Part shown: positions 18,839 to 27,158 of the stretch, one piece after another
Layout: the number at the start of each line of letters is the position of its first letter
Numbering within the stretch: position 1 is the stretch's first letter
DNA from: Polaromonas sp.
GTDB taxonomy: Bacteria > Pseudomonadota > Gammaproteobacteria > Burkholderiales > Burkholderiaceae_C
Length of the DNA stretch: 64,000 bases
Reading direction: 5' to 3'
Assembly (NCBI RefSeq): GCF_012927455.1
Contig: NZ_JABBPE010000002.1
Span: 620,001 to 684,000, forward strand
Translations under genes and position numbers: made by a program
Notes under the pieces: generated by a model
The model's database searches: none
What the model was told of the DNA's origin: nothing
The model's input: the letters and a program-made list of their open reading frames with translations, nothing else

Positions 18839-19558
18839 ATGATTGACCTGCATTACTGGCCCACACCCAACGGATGGAAAATTTCCATCATGCTGGAAGA
18901 ATGCGGACTGCCCTACCGCTTTGTGCCTGTCAACATTGGCAAAGGGGCACAGTTTTCAGATGATTTTCTGGCCATAAGCCCGAACAACCGCATGCCGGCC
19001 CTCGTCGACCGCGCACCCGAAGGCGGGGGTGCGCCCGTGGCGGTGTTTGAAAGCGGTGCCATTTTGCTGTACCTGGCAGAGAAAACCGGGTGCTTCCTGT
19101 CCGCTGAGCTGCGGGAGCGTTACCAGACACTGCAGTGGTTAATGTGGCAGATGGGCGGACTGGGGCCGATGGCCGGGCAAAACGGCCATTTCCTGTTGTA
19201 CGCGCCTGAAAAGATTCCTTATGCCATAGACCGTTACGGCCAGGAGGTGGACCGGCTTTACGGCGTTCTCAACGCACAGCTGGCGCGTACCGGCGCTTAT
19301 GTTGCTGGCCCAGACTATGGTATCGCCGATATGGCTATTTTCCCCTGGGTACGCACGCACAAGGCGCAGCAGGTTGATCTGCAAAAATTTCCACAGGTGC
19401 AGCGCTGGTACGACACGCTGTTCCAGCGACCCGCCGTCAGACGCGGGCTGGACCTGGGCAAAGAACTGCGCGCCCCGGCCCTGACGGATGAAGCACGCAA
19501 AGCCCTGTTTGGCCAGACCGCGCAAAGCGTGCAACAGGGAGAACACAAAAGTGTTTAA
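18839..19558 (+). CDS. Glutathione S-transferase, YfcG/Nu-like
   Basis: A 239-residue GST. The thioredoxin-fold half is at residues 1-85 (DLHYWPTPNGWKISIMLEE; ISPNNRMPALVD; FESGAILLYLAEK) and the all-alpha half runs from about 95 (YQTLQWLMWQMGGLGPM AGQ). The TPNGWK start and the QMGGLGPM helix resemble the disulfide-bond oxidoreductase group (YfcG/YghU). The ATG at 18839 is preceded by GGAG nine bases upstream. A DsbA-fold isomerase follows 21 bp downstream, so the pair probably forms a two-gene operon in thiol or xenobiotic metabolism. Confidence 0.85.
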   Translation: MIDLHYWPTPNGWKISIMLEECGLPYRFVPVNIGKGAQFSDDFLAISPNNRMPALVDRAPEGGGAPVAVFESGAILLYLAEKTGCFLSAELRERYQTLQWLMWQMGGLGPMAGQNGHFLLYAPEKIPYAIDRYGQEVDRLYGVLNAQLARTGAYVAGPDYGIADMAIFPWVRTHKAQQVDLQKFPQVQRWYDTLFQRPAVRRGLDLGKELRAPALTDEARKALFGQTAQSVQQGEHKSV

Positions 19559-19579
19559 CCTCAAAAAAGCGAGACCCGA

Positions 19580-20215
19580 ATGATTGAATTTTTCTTTGAC
19601 TGCTCCAGTCCCTGGACCTACCTGGCCTTTCGCAACCTTCAGCCGCTGGCGGCCGAACTCAAAGAGCCGATCAGCTGGCGGCCGGTGCTGGTGGGCGGCA
19701 TTTTCAACAGCGTCAATCAAGGCATTTATACGGCACGCGAAGACATGAACGCGCCCAAGAATCGCTACATACTCAAAGACGTGCAAGACAGCGCACGCGA
19801 GGCAGGGCTAAAGATCAGATTTCCGCCCCAGGTTTTTCCGGTCAACAGCGTCAAGGCGATGCGCGGCTGCCTGTGGATTGCCCAGGACCCGCAGGCGCGG
19901 GGTCGTTTCGTCGACTTTGTTGAGGCCGTGTTTGCAGCCTATTTTGGCCAAGACGAAGACATCTCCCAAGACGAGGTGCTCGCCAAAATCTGTCGCAAGG
20001 TCGGCCTTGACGAGCAGGCATTTTTCGCAGGCATTGTCATGCCAAACATCAAGGAACAGCTGAAAGCCAACACCGACGAAGCCGTCCGGCGCGGCGCTTT
20101 TGGCTCCCCCACTTTCTTCGTCGGCGATGACATGTATTTCGGCAATGACCGCTTGTCACTGGTGCGGTCGGCCGTGCTGCGCGCGCGGGGTAACGCCCCG
20201 CCGTCACCGCCATAA
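19580..20215 (+). CDS. 2-hydroxychromene-2-carboxylate isomerase family (DsbA-fold) protein
   Basis: A 211-residue DsbA-like kappa-GST fold protein. It opens MIEFFFDCSSPWTYLAFRNL, with Ser in the active-site loop as in HCCA isomerases, and has FPVNSVKAMRGCLW and GAFGSPTFFVGDDMYFGNDR near the C-terminus, as in the family. HCCA isomerases use glutathione in naphthalene catabolism, but no naphthalene dioxygenase cluster is here, so the substrate is open. Same operon as the GST upstream. Followed by a strong bidirectional terminator. Confidence 0.85.
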   Translation: MIEFFFDCSSPWTYLAFRNLQPLAAELKEPISWRPVLVGGIFNSVNQGIYTAREDMNAPKNRYILKDVQDSAREAGLKIRFPPQVFPVNSVKAMRGCLWIAQDPQARGRFVDFVEAVFAAYFGQDEDISQDEVLAKICRKVGLDEQAFFAGIVMPNIKEQLKANTDEAVRRGAFGSPTFFVGDDMYFGNDRLSLVRSAVLRARGNAPPSPP

Positions 20216-20241
20216 AAAAACCCGCCGAAGCGGGTTTTTTT
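20214..20241. terminator. Bidirectional rho-independent terminator
   Basis: A7 - CCCGC - cgaa - GCGGG - T7 between two convergent genes. It has runs on both sides, so it can stop the isomerase transcript rightward and the phaB transcript leftward. Confidence 0.9.
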
Positions 20242-20258
20242 ATGGCGCGTGAGCGCAC

Positions 20259-20996
20259 TCAGCCCATGTGCAGGCCGCCGTTGAGCGAGAAATCCGCACC
20301 GGTGGCATAGCCGCCTTCGTCCGATGCAATCCAGGAAATGATGGATGCAATCTCTTCGGGCTGGCCCAGCCGCTTGGCCGGTACGCCCGCGACAATTTTC
20401 TCCAGCACCTCGGGGCGTATAGCCTTGACCATGTCGGTGCCGATGTAACCCGGACTCACGGTGTTGACGGTCACACCCTTGCTGGCCACTTCCTGGGCCA
20501 GCGCCATGGTGAAGCCGTGCAGGCCAGCCTTGGCGGTTGAATAATTCACCTGGCCAAATTGGCCTTTCTGGCCGTTGACCGACGATATGTTGACGACGCG
20601 ACCAAAACCGGCCTGAACCATGTCTTCAATGACCTGCTTGGTCACATTGAACATGCTGTCAAGGTTGGTCGAAATAACGGCATCCCAATCGGACTTGCTC
20701 ATTTTTCGAAACTGTCCGTCGCGCGTAATGCCAGCGTTGTTCACCAGCACCGTGACCGGGCCATGGTCGGCCTTGACTTTGTCGAAGGCCGCCACCGTGG
20801 AATCCCAATCGCCCACGTTGCCCACGGATGCGTGAAAGGTGTAGCCCAGGGCCTTTTGCTCGTCCAGCCATTTGGTGAAATCACGCGTTGGCCCGCAGCC
20901 CGCCACCACCGTGAAGCCATCTTTGGCCAGCCTCTGGCAGATGGCGGTTCCGATACCGCCCATACCACCCGTGACGTAAGCTACTCGTGTTGTCAT
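20259..20996 (-). CDS. phaB: Acetoacetyl-CoA reductase
   Basis: A 245-residue short-chain dehydrogenase that makes (R)-3-hydroxybutyryl-CoA with NADPH for PHB synthesis. N-terminal nucleotide loop TGGMGGIGTAIC; VNNAGITRDGQF; catalytic Ser-Tyr-Lys in NISSVNGQKGQFGQVNYSTAKAG; C-terminal GADFSLNGGLHMG is the PhaB ending. Last gene of the leftward phaC-phaA-phaB set. A dispersed repeat copy lies in the 103-bp phaA-phaB gap. Confidence 0.95.
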   Translation of the reverse strand: MTTRVAYVTGGMGGIGTAICQRLAKDGFTVVAGCGPTRDFTKWLDEQKALGYTFHASVGNVGDWDSTVAAFDKVKADHGPVTVLVNNAGITRDGQFRKMSKSDWDAVISTNLDSMFNVTKQVIEDMVQAGFGRVVNISSVNGQKGQFGQVNYSTAKAGLHGFTMALAQEVASKGVTVNTVSPGYIGTDMVKAIRPEVLEKIVAGVPAKRLGQPEEIASIISWIASDEGGYATGADFSLNGGLHMG

Positions 20997-21040
20997 TGCC
21001 TTCTCCTTGATTTTGTAACTGTTGCGAAATTATTTTGCTA

Positions 21041-21085
21041 TTAAATTAATAGCTGACTACGCCCGTTCTTATTGGGCGTAAGCTT
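21041..21085. repeat. Dispersed GCCC-N9-GGGC repeat, copy 3 (phaA-phaB gap)
   Basis: TTAATAGCTGACTACGCCC, GTTCTTATT, GGGCGTAAGCTTG. Intergenic copy within the PHB operon. It could fold in the mRNA and affect expression of phaB. Confidence 0.8.
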
Positions 21086-21099
21086 GTTTTAGCTGATAT

Positions 21100-22278
21100 T
21101 CAGCGTTCCACACAGAGGGCAACCCCCATACCGCCACCAATGCACAGACTGGCAATGCCTTTTTTGGCGTCGCGGCGCACCATTTCGTGCAGCAGCGTTA
21201 CCAGGATGCGGCAACCGGACGCGCCAATCGGGTGACCAATGGCAATAGCGCCGCCGTTGACGTTGACCTTGCTGGTGTCCCAGCCCATCTCATTGTTCAC
21301 CGCACAGGCCTGCGCCGCAAAAGCTTCGTTGATTTCGAGCAGGTCCAGCTCTTGCGCCTTCCAACCGGCCCGGGCCAGCGCCTTGGTCGATGCCGGCACC
21401 GGCCCCATACCCATGAAGGCCGGATCCAGTCCCGTGGTGGCGTAGCTGGCAATGCGCGCCAGCGGCTTCAAACCCAGCGCCGCAGCCTTTTTGGCGGTCA
21501 TGACCATGACGGCGGCCGCGCCATCGTTCAGGCCCGACGCGTTGCCAGCGGTGACACTACCGGCCTTGTCAAACGCCGGGCGCAAACCGGCCAGCACATC
21601 AGCATTGGTTTTGCGGTTGATGAACTCATCGGCAGCAAACAGCATCGGTTCGCCTTTTTTCTGCGGTAGGGAAATAGGAATGATCTCGTCCTTGAAACGG
21701 CCGGCATCCTGCGCGGCTGCGGCCTTGGTCTGGCTGGCCAGCGCCAGCGCGTCCTGCGCTTCACGGCCTATGCTGTATTTTTTGGCAACGTTTTCTGCCG
21801 TGATGCCCATGTGGTACTGGTTGTAGACGTCCCAGAGACCGTCAACGATCATGGTGTCAACCATCTTCCAGTCGCCCATGCGCTGGCCTTCGCGCGAACC
21901 GTTCAGGACGTGCGGCGAGGCACTCATGTTTTCCTGGCCCCCGGCAATCACGATTTCGCTGTCACCGGTTGCCACGGCTTGCGCGGCCAGCATGACGGAC
22001 TTCAGCCCCGAGCCGCAGACCGCGTTGATCGTCAGGCCCGGAATACCGTGCGGGAAACCGGCCTTGATGACCGCCTGGCGCGCCGGATTTTGGCCGACAC
22101 CGGCCGCCAGAACCTGGCCCATGATGACTTCACCGACCTGTTCGGCGCTCAAACCGGAGCGCTCCAGCACCGCCTTGATGACGGCGGCGCCCAACTCGGT
22201 TGCCGGCATTTTTGCCAGCGAGCCACCAAATTTTCCGACTGCGCTGCGGCCGGCTGAAACGATAACGATGTCTTCCAT
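21100..22278 (-). CDS. phaA: Acetyl-CoA acetyltransferase (beta-ketothiolase)
   Basis: A 392-residue thiolase that condenses two acetyl-CoA to acetoacetyl-CoA. The acylated Cys is in NAVCGSGLKSVMLA; the C-terminal NEAFAAQACAVN, NVNGGAIAIGHPIGASG and CIGGGMGVAL carry the His and second Cys. Full length for a biosynthetic thiolase. Between phaC and phaB in the canonical CAB order. Its leader (on the minus strand) carries a hexamer repeat at 22305-22346. Confidence 0.95.
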   Translation of the reverse strand: MEDIVIVSAGRSAVGKFGGSLAKMPATELGAAVIKAVLERSGLSAEQVGEVIMGQVLAAGVGQNPARQAVIKAGFPHGIPGLTINAVCGSGLKSVMLAAQAVATGDSEIVIAGGQENMSASPHVLNGSREGQRMGDWKMVDTMIVDGLWDVYNQYHMGITAENVAKKYSIGREAQDALALASQTKAAAAQDAGRFKDEIIPISLPQKKGEPMLFAADEFINRKTNADVLAGLRPAFDKAGSVTAGNASGLNDGAAAVMVMTAKKAAALGLKPLARIASYATTGLDPAFMGMGPVPASTKALARAGWKAQELDLLEINEAFAAQACAVNNEMGWDTSKVNVNGGAIAIGHPIGASGCRILVTLLHEMVRRDAKKGIASLCIGGGMGVALCVER

Positions 22279-22304
22279 GATGCTGATCCCGTTGTGAAGT
22301 GATG

Positions 22305-22346
22305 AGTGAATGTAAATGTGAATGTGAATGTAATTGTCAGAGTGAA
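22305..22346. repeat. Hexanucleotide tandem repeat in the phaC-phaA gap
   Basis: Units of GTGAAT, GTAAAT, GTGAAT, GTGAAT, GTAATT run through the spacer, in the upstream region of phaA. A short imperfect microsatellite. Confidence 0.6.
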
Positions 22347-22363
22347 ATTAGCCTGGTCGCGCT

Positions 22364-24127
22364 TCAGGCCTTGACCTTGACATAGCTTCCCGGCGCAGCC
22401 TCAATAACCCTGTGCTTGCGGCTGCCGTAGCCTTTGGGCGCAGCCACCTGCTTGCCGGCATGCCCTTGGAGCCAGTCGGCCCAGTCTGGCCACCAGCTGC
22501 CGGGGTGCTCGGTCGAGCCCTTGAGCCAGTCGGCCTGCGCCACGGGAAATTTGCCGTGTGGCAGCTTGTCATGGGTCCAGTAGCTGCGCTTGTTTTTGGT
22601 GGGCGGATTGATGACGCCGGCAATATGGCCCGAAGCGCCCATCACAAAACGCTTTTTGCCGGGGAGAACCTGCGTCGACGCATAGGCACCGCCAATCGGC
22701 ACGATATGGTCCTCACGCGAACCGTAGATATAGACCGGCATATCGAGCTGGCTCAAATCGACTTTCTCGCCACACACCACGGTTTTGCCCGGCTTGATCA
22801 GGTTGTTTTCGAAATAGGTGTTGCGCAAATACCAGGCGTAAAACGGGCCGGGCAGATTGGTCGAATCACTGTTCCAGTAAAGCAAGTCAAACGGCGGCGG
22901 TGTTTCGCCTTTGAGGTAATTGCCGACCACGTAATTCCACACCAGGTCGTTGGGACGCAGAAAACTGAATGTGGATGCCAGCTCCTGCCCCTTGAGCAGC
23001 CCGCCCTTGCCCATCTCTGACTCGCGCTGGCTGACGGAAGCTTCGTCAATAAAAATGTCCAGAATGCCGGTATCGCCAAAGTCAAGCATTGAGGTCAGCA
23101 GCGTGACACTGGCCACCGGCTTTTCACCGCGCGCTGCCAGCACCGCCAGCGCGGTTCCCAAAATGGTGCCGCCCACGCAGAAACCCAGGGCATTGATGGT
23201 TTTGGCACCGGTTATTTCTTGCACCACCTCGATGGCCTTGATGGCGGCGTGCTCGATGTAGTCGTCCCAGCTCTTGCCGGCCATCGACTCATCGGGGTTG
23301 CGCCAGCTCACCACGAAAGTGCGGTGGCCTTGCGCCACCGCATAGCGGATCAGTGAGTTCTCGGGCTGCAGATCAAGAATGTAAAACTTGTTGATGCAGG
23401 GCGGCACGAACAGGAAAGGCTTTTCGTGGACCTTGGCGGTCAGCGCCTTGTATTCAAGCAGCTGGAAGAATTCGTTTTCAAACACCACCGCGCCCTCGGT
23501 CGTGGCAACGTTTTTGCCAACCTCAAAAACGCTCTCGTCGGTCATCGACACATGGCCCTGCTTCATGTCGTGCATCAGGTTTTGCAGGCCCTTGGCGATG
23601 CTTTCCCCCTTGCTGTCTATGGCTTTTTGCTGGGCTTCGGCATTCAGGGCCAGAAAATTGCTGGGTGCGCAAGCCGCCATCCACTGCTCGACCGCGAAGC
23701 GAATCCGTGCCCGGGTTTTGGCATCGCCTTCCACCGCCTCGGCCAGTCCCATCAGCGCACTGGCGTTGATCAAATAGGTGGAAGCAGCAAACCCCGAAAC
23801 CGGATTGGCCTTCCACGCCTCAGAGGAAAAGCGTCGATCAGGCGGAGCTTGTGCCGCCCCATCGGCGCTGGCCAGCAGGCCCTTGTTCCATAGCGCCGAG
23901 GCATCTTCAAGGTAGCGCTGCTGCAGCGCCTGCAGCTTGAGTGGATCGAAGTGTATGGGTGGCTGAGCCTGGCTCGGCTGAGGCAGCTTGAATTGAGACA
24001 GGTCCATGGGAGGAAAACCTGCCGGCATGCCGACCGGCGCCAAAGCGCCCATGGCCTGCTGCAGGCCCGCACCAAAGGTTTCTTGCATCTGTTGGGCCAG
24101 CTGGGCCCAGTTTGCGTCAGAATTCAT
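22364..24127 (-). CDS. phaC: Class I poly(3-hydroxyalkanoate) synthase
   Basis: A 587-residue synthase polymerising (R)-3-hydroxybutyryl-CoA on the PHB granule. The lipase-like box GFCVGG has the nucleophile C317; the catalytic Asp is in YGSREDHIVP and the His in ASGHIAGVINPP. The N-terminal 100 residues are variable and Gln/Pro-rich, as in class I enzymes. First gene of the phaCAB operon, transcribed leftward; divergent from a small membrane-protein gene 98 bp away. Confidence 0.96.
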   Translation of the reverse strand: MNSDANWAQLAQQMQETFGAGLQQAMGALAPVGMPAGFPPMDLSQFKLPQPSQAQPPIHFDPLKLQALQQRYLEDASALWNKGLLASADGAAQAPPDRRFSSEAWKANPVSGFAASTYLINASALMGLAEAVEGDAKTRARIRFAVEQWMAACAPSNFLALNAEAQQKAIDSKGESIAKGLQNLMHDMKQGHVSMTDESVFEVGKNVATTEGAVVFENEFFQLLEYKALTAKVHEKPFLFVPPCINKFYILDLQPENSLIRYAVAQGHRTFVVSWRNPDESMAGKSWDDYIEHAAIKAIEVVQEITGAKTINALGFCVGGTILGTALAVLAARGEKPVASVTLLTSMLDFGDTGILDIFIDEASVSQRESEMGKGGLLKGQELASTFSFLRPNDLVWNYVVGNYLKGETPPPFDLLYWNSDSTNLPGPFYAWYLRNTYFENNLIKPGKTVVCGEKVDLSQLDMPVYIYGSREDHIVPIGGAYASTQVLPGKKRFVMGASGHIAGVINPPTKNKRSYWTHDKLPHGKFPVAQADWLKGSTEHPGSWWPDWADWLQGHAGKQVAAPKGYGSRKHRVIEAAPGSYVKVKA

Positions 24128-24225
24128 CGTGTCTCCTTGCTGGTTGGGGTCTTGCTGACCCTTTTTATATCCCCTTTCAGTATCGTGTTATTTGCTTCTG
24201 AATTCCTGACAAAACTGGGAGTTTT

Positions 24226-24549
24226 ATGTATTTGATCGTTATCGCCTGGATCTATGTCGTGCTCATGATGAGTGTGGCCGAAGCCACCAACAGCACCGGT
24301 ACTTTGCTGGGCGCATTGATTACATTTGTACTTTATGGGCTGGTACCGGTGGCGCTGGTGATTTACCTGATGGGCGCGCCGGCACGCAGCAAGGCGATCA
24401 AGAAACGTGAGGCGGACGAACGGGCACGTCGCAGCGCGGCCGAATCGGCTGGATCTGGCGCGGCGTCAGTCCAGCCAGATGCAGGCGGCCATGCGCCCGG
24501 TAGTTCCGAAGCCGCTGCTGGCGTCGCGCCGGTGCGAAAAGAACCTTAA
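24226..24549 (+). CDS. Small membrane protein, hypothetical
   Basis: A 107-residue protein with two predicted transmembrane helices (YLIVIAWIYVVLMMSVAEA and LLGALITFVLYGLVPVALV) and a charged, Ala/Gly/Ser-rich cytoplasmic tail. GGGAG sits just before the ATG. I recognise no family. Its last 84 bp (24466-24549) overlap the 3' end of pgeF in antisense; both reading frames look real there, because PgeF keeps its normal C-terminal motif. Confidence 0.65.
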   Translation: MYLIVIAWIYVVLMMSVAEATNSTGTLLGALITFVLYGLVPVALVIYLMGAPARSKAIKKREADERARRSAAESAGSGAASVQPDAGGHAPGSSEAAAGVAPVRKEP

Positions 24550-25323
24550 GGGGTTGCTCACGGTGCACCAGGGCGCGCTGCCGTCGTTGCCATAAATCTG
24601 TGTAACGCCCAACGCCTGCAAGCGCAGGCGCGCCAGGCCTTGCAGATCGGCCAAATACTTGCATTCCCCGCTTGCATCGGCTGGCGCCAGGGCGACAAAA
24701 CAGCGGCTGGCTTTGGGCTGCGCCGCGACAAACGCCGCCCTCACTTCAGCTCCCACCTCAAAGGCCGAAGGTCCAATGCACGGGCCCAGCCATGCTATTG
24801 TTTTAATAGCTGCTTGCGCCCGTCCTGATTGGGCTAGAGCCCTAAATGATGCATAAACGGCCTCCAGAACGCCGTTTTGACCGGCTTCAAGGCCGCCCCC
24901 CGCCAGACCGCGCCAGCCGGCATGCGCGGCAGCCACCACATCGCCCACCTCGGTACTCAGCAGCACCGGCAGGCAGTCGGCCACCATGACGGTGCAAGCC
25001 AGTTGGCGCTGCGTCGTCACGCAGGCGTCCGCCTGCAGTCCATCGCTGCTGGCGCTGTCCAGCGTCAGCACCGCGCTGCCATGAACCTGCTTGAGAAATA
25101 CTGCCCGAGTGCCGCTGGCGCGTTGCAGCAGCGCGCGGTTGGCCTGGACCTGCGCCGGCTGGTCGCCCACATGGTCGCCCAGGTTCATGCTGGCATAAGG
25201 CGCGGAAGAAACCCCGCCGGCACGCGTGGTAAACAGCGCCCGGACATTGCCAGGCGCTGGCCAGTCGGGCACTACCCAGTCGACGGGCCAGGCGCCGGGC
25301 GCCGCAGGCAGGCTTTGCATCAA
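24466..25323 (-). CDS. pgeF: PgeF/YfiH-family purine nucleoside phosphorylase (laccase-domain)
   Basis: A 285-residue Cu/Zn oxidoreductase-fold enzyme of the YfiH group, reported to act on purine nucleosides and sometimes on peptidoglycan editing. Zn ligands are H81 (KQVHG), C117 (VADCLP) and H134 (AAHAGWRG); PCIGPSAFEVG follows. The C-terminus TGRMAACIWL is the family end. Residues about 158-177 ([20 protein letters not shown]) are extra compared with usual members and are encoded by an in-frame dispersed repeat, just before the WLGPC loop. Starts in an ATGA overlap with the isomerase gene upstream. Confidence 0.9.
   Translation of the reverse strand: MMQSLPAAPGAWPVDWVVPDWPAPGNVRALFTTRAGGVSSAPYASMNLGDHVGDQPAQVQANRALLQRASGTRAVFLKQVHGSAVLTLDSASSDGLQADACVTTQRQLACTVMVADCLPVLLSTEVGDVVAAAHAGWRGLAGGGLEAGQNGVLEAVYASFRALAQSGRAQAAIKTIAWLGPCIGPSAFEVGAEVRAAFVAAQPKASRCFVALAPADASGECKYLADLQGLARLRLQALGVTQIYGNDGSAPWCTVSNPLRFFSHRRDASSGFGTTGRMAACIWLD
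24793..24850. repeat. Dispersed GCCC-N9-GGGC repeat, copy 4 (inside pgeF)
   Basis: TTTTAATAGCTGCTTGCGCCC, GTCCTGATT, GGGCTAGAGCCC. Best-preserved copy. Read antisense in the pgeF frame without stops, giving [10 protein letters not shown], the same peptide as at the MeaB tail. Confidence 0.9.
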
Positions 25324-25967
25324 GCCTCGAAGTCGGGACAGGCCGACGGTTGCGCCTTCTGAAAAGCCGGCAATGCCATGCAGGCCTCGAAGGCCGCCAT
25401 GGTGCGCGGCAAGCCGTCAAGGTTCACGTCAAAACGCCTGGCATTAAAGATTTGCGGCACCAGGCAGCAGTCGGCCAGCGTAGGCGTGTCGCCGTAGCAA
25501 AATCGGAAATGGCGGGCGGCCGGCAACTGGCTGAGCTGCCGCTCGAAAGCTTCCAGCCCGTCACGACACCAATGCCGGTACCAGCTGTTCTTGGCCTCGT
25601 CCACCACCTTCAGCTCCTTCACCAAATACTTGAGCACGCGCAGGTTGTTCAGCGGATGAATTTCGCAGGCAATTGACTGCGCCAGCGCGCGCACCTTGGT
25701 GCGGCCCAGGGCATCGACGGGCAGCAGCGCTGGCGCGGGATGCTTCTCGTCAAGGTATTCAATGATGGCCATCGATTGCGACAACCTTTCGCCATCTACC
25801 TCCAGCATGGGCACCAGCGTGTCAGCCGACAGCGCCGCATAAGGTTCATTCCTGTGGTCCCCCTTGGCAATATGGACCGCAACGTATTCGTGGGGCAGCC
25901 CCTTGAGTTCAAGCGCAATACGCACGCGAAAGGAGGCGGACGAGCGGAAATAGCTGTAAAGTTTCAT
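25320..25967 (-). CDS. maiA: Zeta-class GST: maleylacetoacetate or maleylpyruvate isomerase
   Basis: A 215-residue zeta GST. The N-terminal motif YSYFRSSASFRVRIALELKG has the SSxSxRVR glutathione-binding signature, with MAIIEYLDEKHPAP and a C-terminal QIFNARRFDVNLD. The family includes maleylacetoacetate isomerase (tyrosine route) and maleylpyruvate isomerase (gentisate route, NagL). Since gentisate dioxygenase and fumarylpyruvate hydrolase lie 9 kb away and no other isomerase is seen, it may serve that route; this is inference. I use the ATG at 25967; the long upstream open frame has no domain. Overlaps pgeF by four bases. Confidence 0.85.
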   Translation of the reverse strand: MKLYSYFRSSASFRVRIALELKGLPHEYVAVHIAKGDHRNEPYAALSADTLVPMLEVDGERLSQSMAIIEYLDEKHPAPALLPVDALGRTKVRALAQSIACEIHPLNNLRVLKYLVKELKVVDEAKNSWYRHWCRDGLEAFERQLSQLPAARHFRFCYGDTPTLADCCLVPQIFNARRFDVNLDGLPRTMAAFEACMALPAFQKAQPSACPDFEA

Positions 25968-26114
25968 GGAGAAAGCATAAACCGAAACAGTCCGTGGAGG
26001 CATTCCGCAGCCCGCCTGGTTGGCCCGGGAAGAATCGCCTGCGCGACTGAACGGCGGGACCGGCGCCACTACCATCACCCCTCCTGCAACAACCCGATAA
26101 ACCTGGAGACACCC

Positions 26115-27158
26115 ATGAGCGCCATCGCCGCCCTTGCTGACTTGACCAACCACCAGGTCTGCCTGGCCAGCCGCCCGGTCGGCCTGCCGACCCGCGCCAA
26201 TTGGACCTTTTCCAGCGAGCCGGTGGCAGCACCCGGCCCCGGCGGCGTGCTGGTCAAGACGCTGTACCTGTCGCTCGACCCGGCCATGCGCGGCTGGATG
26301 AACGAAGGCAAAAGTTATATCGCGCCGGTGGAGCTTGGCGCCGTCATGCGCGCCGGCGGCGTGGGCCAGGTGATCGCCTCGCAAAACCCGGCGTTTGCCG
26401 TGGGCGACTATGTCAATGCCGGGCTGGATGTGCAGGAATACTGCCTGATTGCGCAGGACCAATTAAAGCGCAGCGGCATGTTCAGGATAGACCCGCGCCT
26501 GGGGCTGACGCCCTGGCTCAATGTGTTGGGCATGCCCGGCATGACCGGCTACTTTGGCCTGTTTGACGTTGGCCAGCCCAAAGCTGGCGACACCCTGGTG
26601 GTGTCCGGCGCGGCCGGCGCGGTAGGCCAGACGGTGGGGCAACTTGCCAAGCTCAAGGGTTGCCGCGTGGTGGGCATCGCTGGCGGCCAGGCCAAGTGCG
26701 ACTGGGTCGTCAACGAGCTGGGCTTTGACGCCTGCATCGACTACAAGAACGGCGATGTAAAGGCCGGCCTGAAAGAGCACTGCCCCAAAGGCGTAGACAT
26801 CTATTTTGACAATGTAGGCGGCGAGATTCTCGACACCGTGCTGACCCGCATTAGCCGCGGTGCCCGCATCATCATTTGCGGCGCCATCAGCCAGTACAAC
26901 AACACCACGCCCGTCAAAGGCCCGGCCAATTACCTTTCGCTACTGGTGAACCGCGCCCGCATGGAAGGCATTGTGGTGTTTGACTATGCCGACCGTTACC
27001 CGCAGGCGGTGGCCGAATTGGCGGGCTACCTGAAAGCCGGCACGATGAAAAGCAGGGAAGACGTGGTGCAGGGCCTGGACAATTTCCCAGAGGCCCTGCT
27101 CAAGCTGTTCAACGGCGAGAACTTTGGCAAGCTGGTGTTGCAGGTGGCATCAGAGTAA
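26115..27158 (+). CDS. NADPH-dependent MDR-family oxidoreductase (zinc-free)
   Basis: A 347-residue medium-chain reductase of the CurA/leukotriene B4 dehydrogenase type. N-terminal LYLSLDPAMRGWMNEGKSY is diagnostic, then GMPGMTGYFGLFDVGQPKAGDT, the nucleotide loop SGAAGAVGQTVGQLAKL, and DIYFDNVGGEILD. No zinc-ligand cysteines. These enzymes reduce alkenals and enones. Ribosome site GGAG precedes the ATG at 26115. Monocistronic; its 3' end overlaps by nine bases the convergent hypothetical gene. Confidence 0.9.
   Translation: MSAIAALADLTNHQVCLASRPVGLPTRANWTFSSEPVAAPGPGGVLVKTLYLSLDPAMRGWMNEGKSYIAPVELGAVMRAGGVGQVIASQNPAFAVGDYVNAGLDVQEYCLIAQDQLKRSGMFRIDPRLGLTPWLNVLGMPGMTGYFGLFDVGQPKAGDTLVVSGAAGAVGQTVGQLAKLKGCRVVGIAGGQAKCDWVVNELGFDACIDYKNGDVKAGLKEHCPKGVDIYFDNVGGEILDTVLTRISRGARIIICGAISQYNNTTPVKGPANYLSLLVNRARMEGIVVFDYADRYPQAVAELAGYLKAGTMKSREDVVQGLDNFPEALLKLFNGENFGKLVLQVASE

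Noticed and set aside
25968-26462. Long open frame upstream of the zeta GST
   Set aside because: Lies antisense over the MDR gene start and has no domain; the conserved GST begins at 25967.
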